Assembly: GCA_001548435.1 (NCBI GenBank)
Contig: AP017308.1
Location: 5,775,030-5,839,029, forward strand
Source of the DNA: Leptolyngbya sp. NIES-3755
Lineage (GTDB): Bacteria > Cyanobacteriota > Cyanobacteriia > Leptolyngbyales > Leptolyngbyaceae
DNA length: 64,000 bases
Direction of reading: 5' to 3'
Position numbers and translations under genes: made by a program. Below the pieces are notes generated by a model. The model was given only the letters and a program-made list of their open reading frames with translations, was not told where the DNA came from and made no database searches. Of the stretch, positions 62,850-64,000 are shown piece by piece. How positions within the stretch are numbered: the first letter of the stretch is position 1; each line of letters begins with the position of its first letter.

Positions 62850-64000
62850 ATGTTAGAACTCATCCCTACGCTGTTTGCCCAACAACAAGTAAAGCAAGCA
62901 GTAGTCCCGGTACAACCGATCGAGCAATCTGCAACCCCAATTCAATCTCCAGCTCCGGTTGTAACTCCAGCTTCTGCGATCGCCGTTCCGGAATCCACGT
63001 CTGTTTCTATTCCTGCAACCCCAACTCCTGTTCCCGTCGCAATCCCTAGCCCTCAAGCCATAACCCCCATTAGCTCGACTCTTTCGCTCCCCCAAGTTCC
63101 TCAGAAAGCTTCTCTACCCGCAAAACCTGTAGAACTCGTAAATTCACGATCAGTAGAACCGCAGAATAAACCTGTTGTAGCAGATTCAAATCGCAAGCCT
63201 ATTGCAACCGATTCCAAATCTCAGACAGCACCGCTAGCGGCTACCGTTCAGCGGACAGAACGATCGACGGCAAAATCTCAACCTGCTACGGTCACTGTTC
63301 AATCTACAGAAGAAACAACTCCAAAATCTCAGCCTGTTACAGCAAGCCAGCGCATAGAACGATCGACGGCAACCTCTCAACCTGTTACGGCAAATCAACG
63401 CACAGAGCGATCGACTCCACTCCCAACGCCTGCTGTAACGCGCACTCCCGTTGCCACTGAAACGCCATCAGTCCCCAAAGCCGAAACAGGCATCGAAATT
63501 CCAGTTCCAAAACCCACGATTCAAGCAACTCCTCAAACTCCCACTCAGGAACAGAAGCAACGATTAGAACAGCGTCTAGCCGATATCGTGGCGAAAGACC
63601 GAGAAGCCAAACAAATTCAGCAACGCGATACCTTAGTCGCTCGTGCTTATAGTTTTGCCACTCAGCGACGATTCGCCCAAGCGAGAAAACTATTGCAAGA
63701 CCCCACCATTCCAGCCGATGTGCGGGATCAAATCTTGAGCAATATCAATTCGCTAGAATCTGCCAGTCGCACGATCGGCGTGACTCCAATCAAGGAACCC
63801 GTGACGAAACCCGTTCGCCCCGCTGTCACCGCGAAAAAGCCCTCAACATCCGTAAAACCTGTCGCAAGAGCACCCCAAACAACTCGACAGCAAGCGATTA
63901 CGATTCAAGTTCCAAGAGCAATTCAATCTCTGCCAATTCAACGTCGATCGCCGATTGCCACTTCAACCGCTCCGAGCGCGTCTGATGCTGGAGGCGAATA
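62850..64000 (+). CDS. Proline/threonine-rich envelope protein, 3' truncated by window edge
   Basis: From ATG 62850 the frame stays open to the window end (at least 383 codons). After MLELIPTLFAQQQVKQAVVP the chain is rich in Pro, Thr, Gln and Ser. A loose repeat of the kind RTERSTAxSQPVT occurs several times between residues 130 and 190. A helical segment follows (residues about 230-310) with AKDREAKQIQQRDTLVARAY and FAQARKLLQD. This layout fits a periplasmic or wall-associated protein, possibly a peptidoglycan hydrolase whose catalytic domain lies beyond the window; that is inference. Confidence 0.7.
   Translation, partial: MLELIPTLFAQQQVKQAVVPVQPIEQSATPIQSPAPVVTPASAIAVPESTSVSIPATPTPVPVAIPSPQAITPISSTLSLPQVPQKASLPAKPVELVNSRSVEPQNKPVVADSNRKPIATDSKSQTAPLAATVQRTERSTAKSQPATVTVQSTEETTPKSQPVTASQRIERSTATSQPVTANQRTERSTPLPTPAVTRTPVATETPSVPKAETGIEIPVPKPTIQATPQTPTQEQKQRLEQRLADIVAKDREAKQIQQRDTLVARAYSFATQRRFAQARKLLQDPTIPADVRDQILSNINSLESASRTIGVTPIKEPVTKPVRPAVTAKKPSTSVKPVARAPQTTRQQAITIQVPRAIQSLPIQRRSPIATSTAPSASDAGGE

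Noticed and set aside
1-64000. CRISPR array or complete insertion sequence
   Set aside because: No regularly spaced repeats and no transposase frame were seen on either strand.

Overview
The window is chromosomal DNA from a cyanobacterium. The octamer GCGATCGC (HIP1) and its CGATCG core recur throughout. Marker genes for an oxygenic phototroph are CP12, a high-light-inducible protein, a carotenoid oxygenase and a folate/biopterin-type transporter. Gene content looks like a filamentous, Leptolyngbya-like lineage, but the sequence alone does not fix the genus. No rRNA genes, CRISPR arrays, prophage or intact insertion sequences were seen.

Layout. 0-5 kb: the 3' end of acnB with a strong terminator, a coupled O-methyltransferase/beta-propeller glycosidase-like pair, a candidate small RNA and argJ. 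4.9-8.9 kb is a scrambled accessory patch. It holds an in-frame fusion of the front half of a type I restriction subunit (HsdR) to the back of a specificity subunit (HsdS), then a string of toxin-antitoxin modules. A decayed second copy of the HsdS tail and first antitoxin follows. 8.9-24.8 kb is mostly housekeeping: an orphan periplasmic-binding lipoprotein, biotin ligase, an Nth-like glycosylase, ruvC, another VapBC pair, an M28 peptidase, HLIP, an MFS transporter, a carotenoid oxygenase, an LpxB-like protein, a GH63-like glucosidase with an SMP-30 lactonase, and a NarL-type regulator. 24.9-27.5 kb is a tight four-gene envelope operon of unknown function behind a palindrome-rich promoter.

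27.5-41.7 kb is a large sugar region. On the minus strand lie a polyol dehydrogenase, galK, an M24-like pseudo-peptidase, galT, galE and glf (UDP-galactopyranose mutase). Divergently on the plus strand lie a GH2 glycosidase, a second polyol dehydrogenase coupled to a HAD phosphatase, and a GlfT2-like galactofuranosyltransferase. Together they could salvage galactose, convert it to UDP-galactofuranose, polymerise it and degrade it. This is the most coherent pathway in the window.

41.7-55.7 kb holds CP12, tRNA-Ser(UGA), miaB, a sorting-signal surface protein, a probable pentameric ligand-gated ion channel convergent with a caspase/TPR protein, bioB and bioY, lspA, a YvcK homologue, tsaE, a type II NADH dehydrogenase, a HAD hydrolase and fabI. 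55.8-58.6 kb is a small defence-like patch: an AT-rich orphan with a HEPN/Abi-like C-terminus, a DUF433/PIN-like pair and an Rpn-like nuclease. 58.7-64 kb returns to chromosomal genes (ChaB-like, a zinc-ribbon protein, ribosomal protein S1, a HAD hydrolase, a response regulator) and ends inside a proline-rich open frame. Two copies of a short MITE-like element with perfect 17-bp inverted repeats lie at about 33.6 and 52.3 kb.
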